This document shows, piece by piece, positions 54,780 through 64,000 of a stretch of DNA of 64,000 bases (within the stretch, counting starts at the first letter, position 1; each line of letters opens with the position of its first letter). A model generated the notes under the pieces. The model was not told the origin of the DNA. It worked only from the letters and a program-made list of their open reading frames with translations, and did no database searches. Source of the stretch: Cepaea nemoralis (lineage: Eukaryota > Mollusca > Gastropoda > Stylommatophora > Helicidae); NCBI GenBank assembly GCA_014155875.1, contig JACEFZ010017671.1, forward strand, positions 124,001 through 188,000, read 5' to 3'. A program made the position numbers and the translations under genes.

Positions 54780-56220
54780 AAACACAGGTTTCGAACAACA
54801 TGATAAAACATTTATTGCAGAAAAGTGTAATTTGGGTGTGCAATGGATGGGTGTGAAGATATGTGGTGGTATTTATCTTGAATGTGTGACATAATATTGT
54901 ATAGGATGAACATCAGAGTTTTTCATCATGATACAGCCATTCGACTTCACAAAGTACATAACGTTGAATCTCTCACCCGGCTGTTTCTTTCTGACTGATG
55001 ATGGTTTTGTTGACAATATGTTCTGGAAACGTATTAAACAATATAGTCTCCACTGAATTCAATGTTAGTTACAGTCTTTCCCGTATACACATTCGACAAT
55101 CTGGAATATTTCTAGATCCTGTGAATGTCAGATTAACACTGCTTGATTTCGTTACTTATGGTCCTTTTGTTTACCAAAATACGATCGGTAATATAGTCCT
55201 TGTATGGAAACACATAACCACCAGTCTAACACTATATCGGTGATTCACTGCGTATTGTCCATCATGGAAAATTATCACCGATTGTCTTTTTCCCTTTTTG
55301 TTTTAGGGTCTATATTAAATAGTCCTCTTCATCCGCATTCAGACATATTGAATACCTTTATTTATCACCTCACCTAGAGCGACACAGCTTCATGGGTCCT
55401 TTTTACTCACTCTTGTCTGACACGATAGTTACACAGGATTCCCCGTTTCATATTCGTTATCACTTCACCCGAATCTGAACAAATGCTTCGGCTCAGATGG
55501 GTAATCATCTTCAAGGTCAAGTGCAGGGAACCTGTCAAAGAAAATACGGCCTGTGAGAGAAACTCAACTCCTACCTATGATATGTGAAGTTAGGTCTAAG
55601 GCTATATTCAGTAGGTAACCTATATATATATATATATCATCCTAATACTACCCTCTTGTATAAGACAGAATAGTTCAGCATTCTACCCTATACTAGGTAA
55701 ACGAGGGACACGCTAAAGCAAAGCACATACATCCTAGTATAGACTTATCCTTCCGACTGTACAGACACCTTACCCTACCCAACATAAGTCACTCTTCAGA
55801 CTAATGTGGTCGGCTCTCTATACTACGTTTACACACAAATCTTCACTACACTAGATTTCTAAGCTACATCTATATAATCACCTTATTGAATTTTATTTCC
55901 GGCCTAGACGTATATCATTTTAATTCCCATGAAGGGACAGGGCTGGTTATCTTTACACAACCTAAACTCTGTGATATATTTTCTATACGGCACTGAAATA
56001 CATTCCCACTCCAACCGTTGCTAAGTCCAACTCTTCACTGAGTTTAACTGTTTCGGTCCACATATAAATTTCCTGTCCTACGTCACTGGGTTTTTCCGTC
56101 CCACCCAATCATCCCTGCTCCTATTCCGTCCTTTGATACTTCTACATCAACATGCTAACAATAGTCTTTGATAAAGACTATCTCCCGGTATCGTTGCTTT
56201 TCGGTTGTTCAAAGGATTTG
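54780..56220 (-). other. possible degenerate Gmr1-like LTR
   Basis: ATTTATTGCAGAAAAGTGTA with minus-strand AATAAA resembles the R/U5 region of the element 1 LTR (TTTATTAAAAGAAAAGTGTA). CAGGGAACCTGTCAAAG near 55525 resembles GAGGGAACCTGTAAAAT of that LTR in the same relative order. Termini and TSD are not found. It is otherwise gene-free. Confidence 0.3.
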
Positions 56221-56519
56221 GTTCATAGTATTTCAAAGATATCCACTGTTTGATCGTGCTCCGAACTTCCCGGAGATAAACGATGTTTCTGGGCCCCGGT
56301 GATTCTCCGCAAAGTCCGATACGGACTTTTGTCTTTGAACTTTCCCGGTAGACAATTCTTCCGTTTCATACGGGACTTCGCTTCCGTGTCCAATACATAC
56401 GACCAGTGTTTGAAGTCACGAGCGCTGTCTTTTTGAAAATTACAGGACCGTCCCTTCTTCCCCCAATTGTTTCTGTCGTTTTCTCTATCGGGATCGTCGC
56501 CTGCCAGCCATATCATGAC

Positions 56520-56520
<1 letters not shown>
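56221..56520. other. short gene-free interval
   Basis: A minus-strand frame (56223-56588) is open for 121 codons but starts in the CAA/TTG repeat and shows no motif. Confidence 0.4.
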
Positions 56521-56588
<68 letters not shown>

Positions 56589-56589
56589 C
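56521..56589 (+). repeat. (CAA)n microsatellite
   Basis: About 23 uninterrupted CAA units. Confidence 0.97.
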
Positions 56590-57018
56590 TAGACAGTTAG
56601 CTATAATTTATGTCCCTATCTCAATGCCTGCCAGTTTAATCTATTCACGTTATCACTGTAGTGACCCCAGGTATTCGTGAATTTCTGCAGAGCTAAAATA
56701 ACAATGATGCTGGTAATAGATGACCTCAGTCTGAAACACAATCAATCATGTGCCATGCCGGAAAGTGTGGGCGGTCATGACTCGCCATTTCACTCGATCA
56801 CCAGTGTCGTGGATCAGCTCAGTGTTCTGTCTCGACCATGCCTGTGGCCAAGTCATCCAGGTATTTTCCTCTCGGTCTTCCTCTTGGTCTGTTCCCTTCG
56901 ATCTTGCCAGTTGTCACTAAGTTCTCCAATCCATTTCTTCTCATAACATGTCCAAAAATTTTGACTATCTACGTCTAATTTCTCTAATCAATTTACGATT
57001 GTCATTTGTCTCCTGTAG

Positions 57019-58271
57019 TACAAAATTCTTGAAAAAAGATTACGAACTACTTTAGAACCCCAGCTAAGCGAAACCCAGCTTGGATTTAGGAAAAACAAAG
57101 GATGCACAGACGCCATTTTTGCTCTTAGACAACTTATAGAAAAATCAATTGAATTCAATGAAACACTCTACTTAGCCTTTGTCGACCAAGAAAAGGCATT
57201 TGATAGGGTAGATAGAAACAAGCTGTGGGAAATCCTTAAACAATATGGAGTGAGTACACATCTAACAAACCTATGTAGAAGTTTATACAACAACAGTAAA
57301 TGCATAGTGAGAGCAACTGGAGAACACTCAGAACCCTTCACCATAAGATCTGGAGTACGACAAGGTTGTGTCCTGTCCCCTCTCTTGTTCATAACATATA
57401 TAGACAACATATGTAAAGAAACCAGCCAAGCAGAGACAGCAAGAATACCGCATGACGAGAACACAGAAGAAGAACCATCTGCAAATCTAACCATTAGAGA
57501 ACTCCTGTTTGCGGACGACCAAGCACTAATAGCAAAATCAGAAGCTGAATTACAAGACCACATGAATAGTCTAAACGAAATGTGTAGGGAACATAACATG
57601 AAAATTAGCACAAGCAAAACAGAGGTAATGACTATAACTAAAGAAGAACAAACAGCAACAATTCACCTAAACGAACATCCCTTGAAACAAGTAAAGAGCT
57701 TCAAGTACCTAGGAAGTATAATATCATCAAATGGCAGATCAGAAGACGAGATCGAAAATAGGTGCAATAAGGCAAATCAACTCATTGGACAAATGGCACC
57801 AATACTAAAGAACAAACATGTATCAATAACTACTAAGAAAGCACTTTACAACACAATCTTCCTACCAACTCTGTGCTACCAATGCCAAACCTGGACAATG
57901 ACAGAAAAAGAGAAAAGAAAAATCACAACAACAGAAATGAGGTTTCAAAGAAGAATACTCAACGTATCAAGAAGAGATAAGATCAGAAATGAAGAAATCA
58001 GGACTAAAGTAGGGGTTACAGCTGCTCTAGATTTTATTAGAAAGCAGCAAGTCAAGTGGTTTGCCATGCAAGTAGGCTACCAGTCAACAGCATGCCACAA
58101 CAGGCAATGATGTACAGACCAGATGGAAACAGAGGAAGAGGCCGACCACGTAAACGTTGGACGGAGGGAATAACAGAATCCATGGGAATGTCGATATACG
58201 AAGCCCATAACCGGGCACTCTCACGAAGTTTATACTTCACCTCGACACCGCAAGGTACAAGAGGAACATGA
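57019..58271 (+). pseudogene. LINE-B reverse transcriptase and C-terminal domain
   Basis: Open from the junction: 'LAFVDQEKAFDRVDR' (motif A), 'SGVRQGCVLSPLLFI' (motif B), 'LLFADDQALIAKSE' (FADD, motif C), 'KSFKYLGSIISSNG' and 'LCYQCQTWTM'. A frameshift near 58075 passes to the frame 'RGRGRPRKRWTEGI' ending at TGA 58269-58271. The endonuclease and RT fingers are lost by truncation. Style fits RTE-like LINEs. The apparent ATG at 57250 is internal. Confidence 0.9.
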
Positions 58272-58284
58272 TGAGATGAGATGA
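57019..58284 (+). mobile_element. LINE-B, 5' truncated, nested in LINE-A
   Basis: Plus-strand insertion from 'YKILEKRLR' at 57019 to a GATGAGATGAGATGAG tail at 58268-58284. AGTAC occurs at both edges (57017-57021 and 58284-58288), a short duplication or microhomology. Most of the RT is open, so it is younger than LINE-A. Confidence 0.8.
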
Positions 58285-59007
58285 GTACTTGGTCATTGGT
58301 TTTTCTGTCTGTCCGTGGTATTCTTTGCATTTTCCTCAGAAACTACATTTCTGCAGCCATCAGATGTTTTTCAGCTTGACTGCTCGTTGTTCAAGTTTCA
58401 CATCCATACAAAAGAACAGGCTCTATGTATCCCCTCAACACTCTTTTTCTCGTTTCAGTTGACATCTTTTTATTGGTCAGAATATTTTTATCTTGCTAAA
58501 AGCTACTTTCGCCATGGCGATTCTTGTTCTAATCTCTTCAAGGCATCTCCCATCAGATGTTATGACTGTTCCGAGATAATTGTACCGATTCACTTGTAAA
58601 GAATATTCCCATTTACTTGTATATTACATTGCGGTATTTCGTTCTTCCTAGTAACTACCATAACCTGTGTCTTTTTACAATTTAATTATAACCTCAACCG
58701 CATCTACTAATTGTTGCAGATCCTGCGGATTGTCTGCAATTAATGCTGTATCATCTGCATATCTAATGTTATTGATGTTTCGTCCTCCAATGCTGACTCC
58801 ATTAATATCTTCTACATTTCTGAAAATATTTTCACTGCATAGGGAAAAAGGATCTGGAGACATTACACATCCCTGCCTAACATCTCTCTTAATAGGCTGA
58901 TAGTGTCCCACTTCATTATCAAGGAAACACAAGGAAGAATGCATTAGAATACAAAATGATGATCAAAAATAGAAGATGTTGCCGCTAACATCAAAAGATG
59001 CAGCAGA

Positions 59008-59070
<63 letters not shown>

Positions 59071-59130
59071 AACACACACCACACACACACACACGCAAAC
59101 ACACACCACACACACACACACACGCGAACA

Positions 59131-59161
<31 letters not shown>

Positions 59162-59162
59162 C
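59008..59162 (+). repeat. (CA)n microsatellite
   Basis: CA tracts interrupted by CGCAAACACACACC blocks that repeat at about 30-bp spacing. Confidence 0.95.
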
Positions 59163-59224
59163 CGAATGCATACAACGAAGAAGTTAGGAATCGTATTGGG
59201 GTCTCGATGTCTGTACAAGAGGAA

Positions 59225-59510
59225 ATAACCAAGCAGCTTGGATGTTCCTCCAATATCACATTCCTCCCTTACCTTCCTTGCAACTTTCTCTTGAGCCAAA
59301 TTGAAGAGTAGCGGCGATAGTGCATCACCTTGTTTCAAGCCAGATGTTATTTGGAAAGGGTCTGATTTCCTGTTTTTATATGTTACAGTATTATAAGTAT
59401 CTTCCATGCATAGTCTGGTCATGTTGATTAACTTCCTTGGTATTCAAAATTCCTGCATAGCATTCCATAGACTATTCCTATGGACACTATCATAAGCCTA
59501 TTATGCTAAG
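59225..59510 (-). pseudogene. LINE-C RT fragment
   Basis: On the minus strand 'AYDSVHRNSLWNAM' (motif A) near 59460-59500 and 'SGLKQGDALSPLLFNL' (motif B) near 59310-59350. This 'GLKQGDALSPLLF' wording differs from LINE-A ('GVRQGCVMSP'), so it is another family. Frames differ. Confidence 0.65.
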
Positions 59511-59691
59511 ATAATATAGAATGTTCATTTCGCAACGAAATGTTATGAAGTTCCCATATCCCAGCCTTGTTTACCAATCAGCGTGCGCAAGGCGCCATGT
59601 TGTCATCTGTTACAACTGTTTGGCAGAGTCGTTTGTATTGTGTTGAAATTAGATTTTCTCAAATAAACATTTACCGTTAAAGCCTATAAAC

Positions 59692-61316
59692 ATGAGTGTG
59701 GAAAATCTAAAATCAAACAATGGTAAAATGCGAAAATGTGAAGACGTTGCTTGTCGTGATTTCAACGAAAATTGAACGGATAAATTTATGTTTATGCCTA
59801 GCCGTAGTGGTAAACCAGTGTGCTTAATCTGCGGATTTTGTATTTCTGTTTTAAATAAAATTTAATCTGGATCGACACTTCACGACCACACATTCAGACA
59901 TAAATGCTCAATATCCGATCAATTCGGAGTTAAGAAAAGATTTCATAGTTAAACAAGAAAGTTCGCTGACCAGGCAGCAGTAATTTTTCACCAAGGTTAA
60001 CGAACAGAGCAAGAGTGCTGTTGTTGCGTCGTACGAAGTTGCTCTTTGGTTGGCTCGCAAAAAGAAGCCGTTTACCTATGCAGAAGAAATAATCAAGCCT
60101 TCCCTCAAAACTGCTGTTAGATTGCTTGGGGATAAAAAGTGTGAAACAAAACTTGATCAGATTCCTGTATCTAATACTATTATGGCCAGGCGAGGTGAAG
60201 AATTAGCCAAAGATGTTCATCGGCAAGTAGCAGCACATATAAAAAATTGTAATTTTTTTTTCCATAGGCAATGGATGAATCCATTGACATTTTTGACACA
60301 CCTCAGGTCGCAGTTTTTGTTCGAGCAATAAACGATAATTTTCAAGTTATTGAAAACCTTCTAGGACTTTAATCAGTGCGTGCAACTACTAAAGGGACTG
60401 ATCTGTTTGAAACTCTTAAGTTGTGTGTAGAGAAAAACTACATAGAATGGACCAAATTGGACAGTGTATGCACCGAAGGTGCTCCGGCTTTGACGGGAAA
60501 AAAGTCTGGGTGTCTAGCATTATTGGAACAGTTTCTGGGCTGTACTATATTAAAATATCATTGTACCTTTCACCAAAAAGCTCTGTATGGAAAGACATTA
60601 CATCTGAAACTGTGGTCTGCTGAACGATGACTGGCTTAACGACTTGGCATTTTTGGAGGACATCACGTCTCATTTAAAATCTTTAAATGCGATGATCAAG
60701 GGAAAAACAAAAACTATTCACAAATTTGTGTGATGACATTTCTTCATTTAAGAGGAGACTACGACTGTTTATCGAAGAGCTGACTGAAGGGACTTTAGAG
60801 GCGTTTCCAACTCTGAAGACGCTTGTGGTGGAAAAGAAATGTGACTTGTTACAGTACAGAGTAAAAGTTGAAAATCTGGATATCTTTCAGTTGAGATTTC
60901 AAGAGTTCACAATAGAGGAGGATAATGTTGCCCTCTTCATAAATCCGTTCGTATTTCCTGATGCCAAGCTCTGTCAATTACAGCAAAACATTCAGCACCA
61001 AGTAATTGATTTGAAATGCAATTCTGCACTGAAATGTAAATTTCTGGAGCTGCCTGCTTCACCTTCAGCTGATCATATGATTTCATTTTGGCGACAATTG
61101 CTGTCGAATAATTTAACATTTGCGTTCATTCGCCCAGAGATACTTTTGTCGTTTTGGCTCGACTTAAGATGCGAGCAGTCATTTTCCGCAATGATCGTTA
61201 TTTAAAAAAAAAAAAAAAAACAAGACTCACCGACAGTAACCTAGCTACGCTTATGACTTCGGGGACGACATATTTGTGCCCAGAAATTGATAAATTAGCA
61301 TCTGAACTTAAGTAAC
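59692..61316 (+). pseudogene. hAT transposase gene with BED finger, broken
   Basis: An ATG at 59692 opens 'MSVENLKSNNGKMRKCEDVA', cut by TGA at 59767. The same frame continues with 'SGKPVCLICGFC', the first Cys pair of a BED-type zinc finger. Three further frames carry 'KKPFTYAEEIIKPSL' (60050), 'VCTEGAPALTGKKSGC' with 'YHCTFHQKALYGK' (60376-60630), and 'PFVFPDAKLCQLQQ' with 'LRCEQSFSAMIV' (60726-61205), the hAT dimerisation end. After a poly-A expansion 'LTSDNL'-like sequence ends near 61316. The layout resembles the hAT-derived GTF2IRD2/ZBED5/FAM200 group. Several frameshifts and stops make it inactive. Confidence 0.8.
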
Positions 61317-61582
61317 TGGTTATGAAGAACAGTTACAATTGTAAATTAATTCACTAATAGTGATTTTCGAAACTGATTTAAAATGAATTGTTAAATGAAC
61401 TTTTGATTTTAAACCAAAAAATGACCGCAGTGTAGTACTGACACTGACTGCCTTTAAAGTTTTAGAATTTTGTTGACGAACGTTAAGAAAGGTAAGAATA
61501 ATATTGCACGACTTTTATAATTTTATAACTTGTGGCCTGCTTAACTACCGAAAATAGTAAATATGGCCCTCTGCTTGAAAAA

Positions 61583-61596
61583 CTTGGGAACCACTG
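61583..61596 (+). repeat. hAT right terminal inverted repeat
   Basis: CTTGGGAACCACTG, the inverse of CAGTGGTTCCCAAG, a typical hAT end. No matching left terminus is found between 59500 and 59700, so the left end is lost. The next 8 bp are CATTAGTT. Confidence 0.6.
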
Positions 61597-62160
61597 CATT
61601 AGTTGTTATAACTGTTCCAAGATAGCTGTACTTTGTACCGATACACTTGTTGAAGAATGTTCACATTCACTTGGGTGGTACATTGTTCAGTGTCTTTCAT
61701 CTTGGTGACGACCATATTCTCTGCTTCCTTACAGTTTAGTTGCACTGTGTACAGTAACGGTATCTACTAAAAACTGCAGACCCTCTTTATTGTCAGCAAA
61801 TGCTGTATCATCTGCATATCTTATAATGTGGTATAACCTCTTTGGCGATGATTGTTATAGCCTCTAAATTTATCATAACATTTTCACTATGTAGGGAAAC
61901 ACAGCCTGGAGACATTATAATTCCATTCGCAGTCTCTGTTGATAGGCTGGTAGAGACCTACTTTGTTACAAATATTTATAACCGCTTGTTGTTTCCAGTA
62001 TACGTTTCATTTACATGTCTATGTTCTTTCCAGTTATTTTGAAGATCTGAGGGCATCTTTATCATGTCGACGACATGTCTTACTTTATTGAAAGCCTTTG
62101 TTTAGTCAGTGAAGCAAAATTGTAGGCCTTTGTTTACTTCTATTGAGCACTCAGTTTAAT
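61597..62160 (-). pseudogene. LINE-A fragment
   Basis: GTTATAACTGTTCCAAGATAGCTGTAC corresponds to GTTATGACTGTTCCGAGATA of the other LINE-A copies. Minus-strand 'TKAFNKVRHV' near 62075-62105 is a decayed motif A. It borders the hAT right end, so that transposon probably landed in LINE-A. Confidence 0.55.
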
Positions 62161-62184
62161 GGTGTCAGCAAATACATAGTTGTC

Positions 62185-62186
<2 letters not shown>

Positions 62187-62245
<59 letters not shown>

Positions 62246-62285
62246 TTAATAATAATAACAAGAATAATAATAATAATAATAATAA
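62187..62285 (+). repeat. (AAT)n microsatellite
   Basis: AATAAT tract of about 100 bp with two interruptions (ATTAATAATAATAACAAG). Confidence 0.95.
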
Positions 62286-62364
62286 TCTTAAGTAAAGACT
62301 GAAATAAGGTTTTGTTGGAGTTTATTTCCTCAGCTCTGTCCAGTCGAACGTTTTCATATTGGTT

Positions 62365-62365
<1 letters not shown>

Positions 62366-62402
<37 letters not shown>

Positions 62403-62450
62403 TGGGGGGGGGGGGAGGGCGGGGGTGAGGGGGGGGGGGAGGGGATGTGG
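62366..62450 (+). repeat. (GT)n and G-rich tract
   Basis: GT dinucleotides, then runs of up to 14 G separated by A, GC and TGA, suitable for G-quadruplex formation. Confidence 0.92.
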
Positions 62451-62497
62451 AATATTAGAAATGTTATGAAAATAACTATTTCAAACTTATTTCGTTA

Positions 62498-62790
62498 AAG
62501 GCACGATGACACACTGGTCAGTGCGCTTGCCTGCCTGAATTAGTGATCCTGTTCAGCCCTCAAAGAAGCAGGCATGATTAATTTCCCCACGACCAGTGCA
62601 GCTCAAGAACTCGACTCAGCCTCGTACAACTGGGCACCAGACACTGTTCGGAATGTGTCTGGAAGTTGTCTGGGAATTAATGGCGACGAGGAAGGGAACT
62701 GAGCAAGCCACCTCATGAAGTCGTGGCTTAGAGTATATGAAAGCCTACACGTGACACCAGCTCTGAGACTACTATTACAACATGTCTAGA
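62498..62790 (+). repeat. SINE-D copy
   Basis: Head with CACACTGGTCAGTGCGCTTG; body with CACTGTTCGGAATGTGTCTG, AATGGCGACGAGGAAGGGAA and GTATATGAAAGCCTACACGTG in the same order as 50592-50880. Confidence 0.6.
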
Positions 62791-62839
62791 AGTAGTTTCC
62801 TGCCATGGGGTATGTGATGTGATAGGATGATCACGGTTT

Positions 62840-63080
62840 GTAGGCCTTAAAAGGTCTTAAATGTCGAGAGGATCGACTTAATTGCACTGGGTTTTGTCCC
62901 ATATGGTTCGGTCTCTTTCCGCAGGACGGCTGCCGAAAGCTTCGCACAAAGCATGAACTCTGTAGCTCCAGCGACGACCCCCAGGAGTCTCCGAGACAAA
63001 TGCAATCGTGAACCGAAAGACGTAGCCCGGAATCTAATCCGCAAAGCAGACGGTTTGGCCGCTCCGCCACGGAGACTCCA
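62840..63080 (-). repeat. SINE-C copy, fullest in window
   Basis: On the minus strand the head is CTCCGTGGCGGAGCGGCC (A box TGGCGGAGCGG), B-box-like GATTAGATTCCGGGC, body GGAGCTACAGAGTTCATGC, tail CAGTGCAATTAAGTCGATCC then CTCGAC. It aligns end to end with the 17.1-kb copy and supplies the tRNA head missing there. Confidence 0.75.
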
Positions 63081-64000
63081 TTGTAGGCCTGAATCCCGGA
63101 GGATAATAGACGGCCAGTCTTTTCCTGTGTAGCCGGGCAAAATCTCCTCCGACCGCCTTCTTGACGTTGTCAGTGTAGCTCCCTGTCAACAATGCTAACT
63201 GGCTAGCCTGAACCATCTAGACCCGGAATTATGTCAATGAGTACATGGGTACCGAGAAGAAGAACAAATGTGAAGGCGTGCTGTGATTGTGTTAGATACA
63301 CATCGGCTCTATGTCAGGAACCAACTAGCTTAGAGGTACAGTGTCTCTTGCTTTCTCGCGGAGACAAGGAACTGATTTAACTAACTGTCGACGTGTGCAA
63401 AATAAGTAATTCAAGGGGTTGTGGACTTTTACAAAATACGTTATATTATTCTTTCTCATTCTTGTGCAGTGGCTGGGCAATCTAGCCTTCTCTGGTAAGG
63501 ATGAGAAATTAGAACATACGTCGACATTCACTTGGTAGTTGGAAATAGTCACAGTGACTAGGAAAGAACATTGATGCAAGGCAGGGTTCCTGGAAGTGAG
63601 GCAGAGGTCAACCGGCACGATGATAGACACAGGAAATGGCATACACCTTGAGCATGAAGGTGCACATGACAGGCAGTGGCCTTGCATCGTGACAGTTGCC
63701 GCGATGAGCGCCACATTATGAAAACCACCCTCTTCATGATGAAAATGAGAAAGAAAAAAAACACGAATAAAACGAATGAAATGCTGTGTAGATTACATTT
63801 CAAAGGAAGAATACCAATCCGTAGCAAGAATATTTACTACATGTGCTGTACGATGTATGCACATCGGACGCTGTGCTGAGAATCTCCTCGTGTGACCTAT
63901 GGTAGGAGACTGAGGCACTCATGGAGGTACCCTTGTGTCATAATCCGTTATATAACCAAAGCTAGAGCGTTGGTGTGATGGTGAGGACGTAATGCTGACA
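63081..64000. other. gene-free interval
   Basis: Several short minus- and plus-strand frames (up to 129 codons at 63325-63714, minus) without recognizable motifs. Nothing else visible to the window end. Confidence 0.45.

Larger units (their letters stand above)
56740..58950 (-). pseudogene. LINE-A copy split by LINE-B
   Basis: The C-terminal part lies at 56740-57016 (CATGCCGGAAAGTGTGGGCG onward), and the preceding part resumes at 58289 (TTGGTCATTGGTTTTTCTG). It runs through 'YLGT' and 'KKTQ' equivalents to 'NNIRYADDTALIADNPQ' at about 58735-58790 and 'VRQGCVMSPDPFSL' near 58870. Comparison with the uninterrupted copy at 49.15-50.07 kb shows the interruption point. Confidence 0.8.

Overview
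This window looks like intergenic, repeat-rich nuclear DNA from an animal, most plausibly a mollusc and perhaps a gastropod. That placement is an inference from three things: Gmr1-type LTR retrotransposons, several tRNA-derived SINE families, and the style of the 18S rRNA fragment. I found no convincing single-copy host gene. Nearly every long open frame is a retrotransposon protein or a translated simple repeat.

Layout. 0-3.8 kb: a LINE scrap, an inverted-repeat DNA element with perfect 30-bp ends, and two SINEs. 3.8-9.8 kb: an LTR element ('element 2', minus strand) with ~660-bp LTRs, a nonsense-riddled INT-tail/RT/RNase H frame, and no gag or integrase core. 9.8-19.4 kb: minisatellites, at least seven SINE copies (one inserted in another), LINE scraps and GA, TA and GATG arrays. 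19.4-28.8 kb: a structurally complete 9.33-kb Gmr1-like LTR element ('element 1', minus strand) with 2.12-kb LTRs, a 5-bp target duplication (ATCAC), PBS and PPT candidates, a SCAN-like Gag, and integrase placed before reverse transcriptase. 28.8-35.3 kb: an apparently gene-free stretch, a 1.28-kb tandem duplication built around GA/CA arrays, a hAT-type MITE with 8-bp TSD, and long purine arrays. 35.4-38.0 kb: a collapsed rDNA unit in which spacer, ETS and 18S 5' end are fused to a piece resembling the 28S 3' end. 38.1-43.1 kb: a 21-bp satellite invaded by a SINE, a solo LTR and an RNase H-bearing LINE, all with readable target duplications. 43.1-56.7 kb: minisatellites, a mariner-like MITE inside a SINE, LINE remnants, a 48-bp higher-order minisatellite and a possible degenerate LTR. 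56.7-64 kb: LINE nested in LINE, a broken BED/hAT transposase gene, microsatellites and SINEs.

The most informative points are: (i) two Gmr1-like elements with copia-like pol order, one carrying a SCAN-like capsid; (ii) a LINE whose 3' end matches the tail of a SINE family, both inserted at the same satellite target; (iii) the internally deleted rDNA unit; (iv) nested insertions that allow relative dating.

SINE family names A to E and LINE names A to C are my own labels for this window. Coordinates of repeats are by eye and good to about 5-20 bp unless a TSD fixes them.
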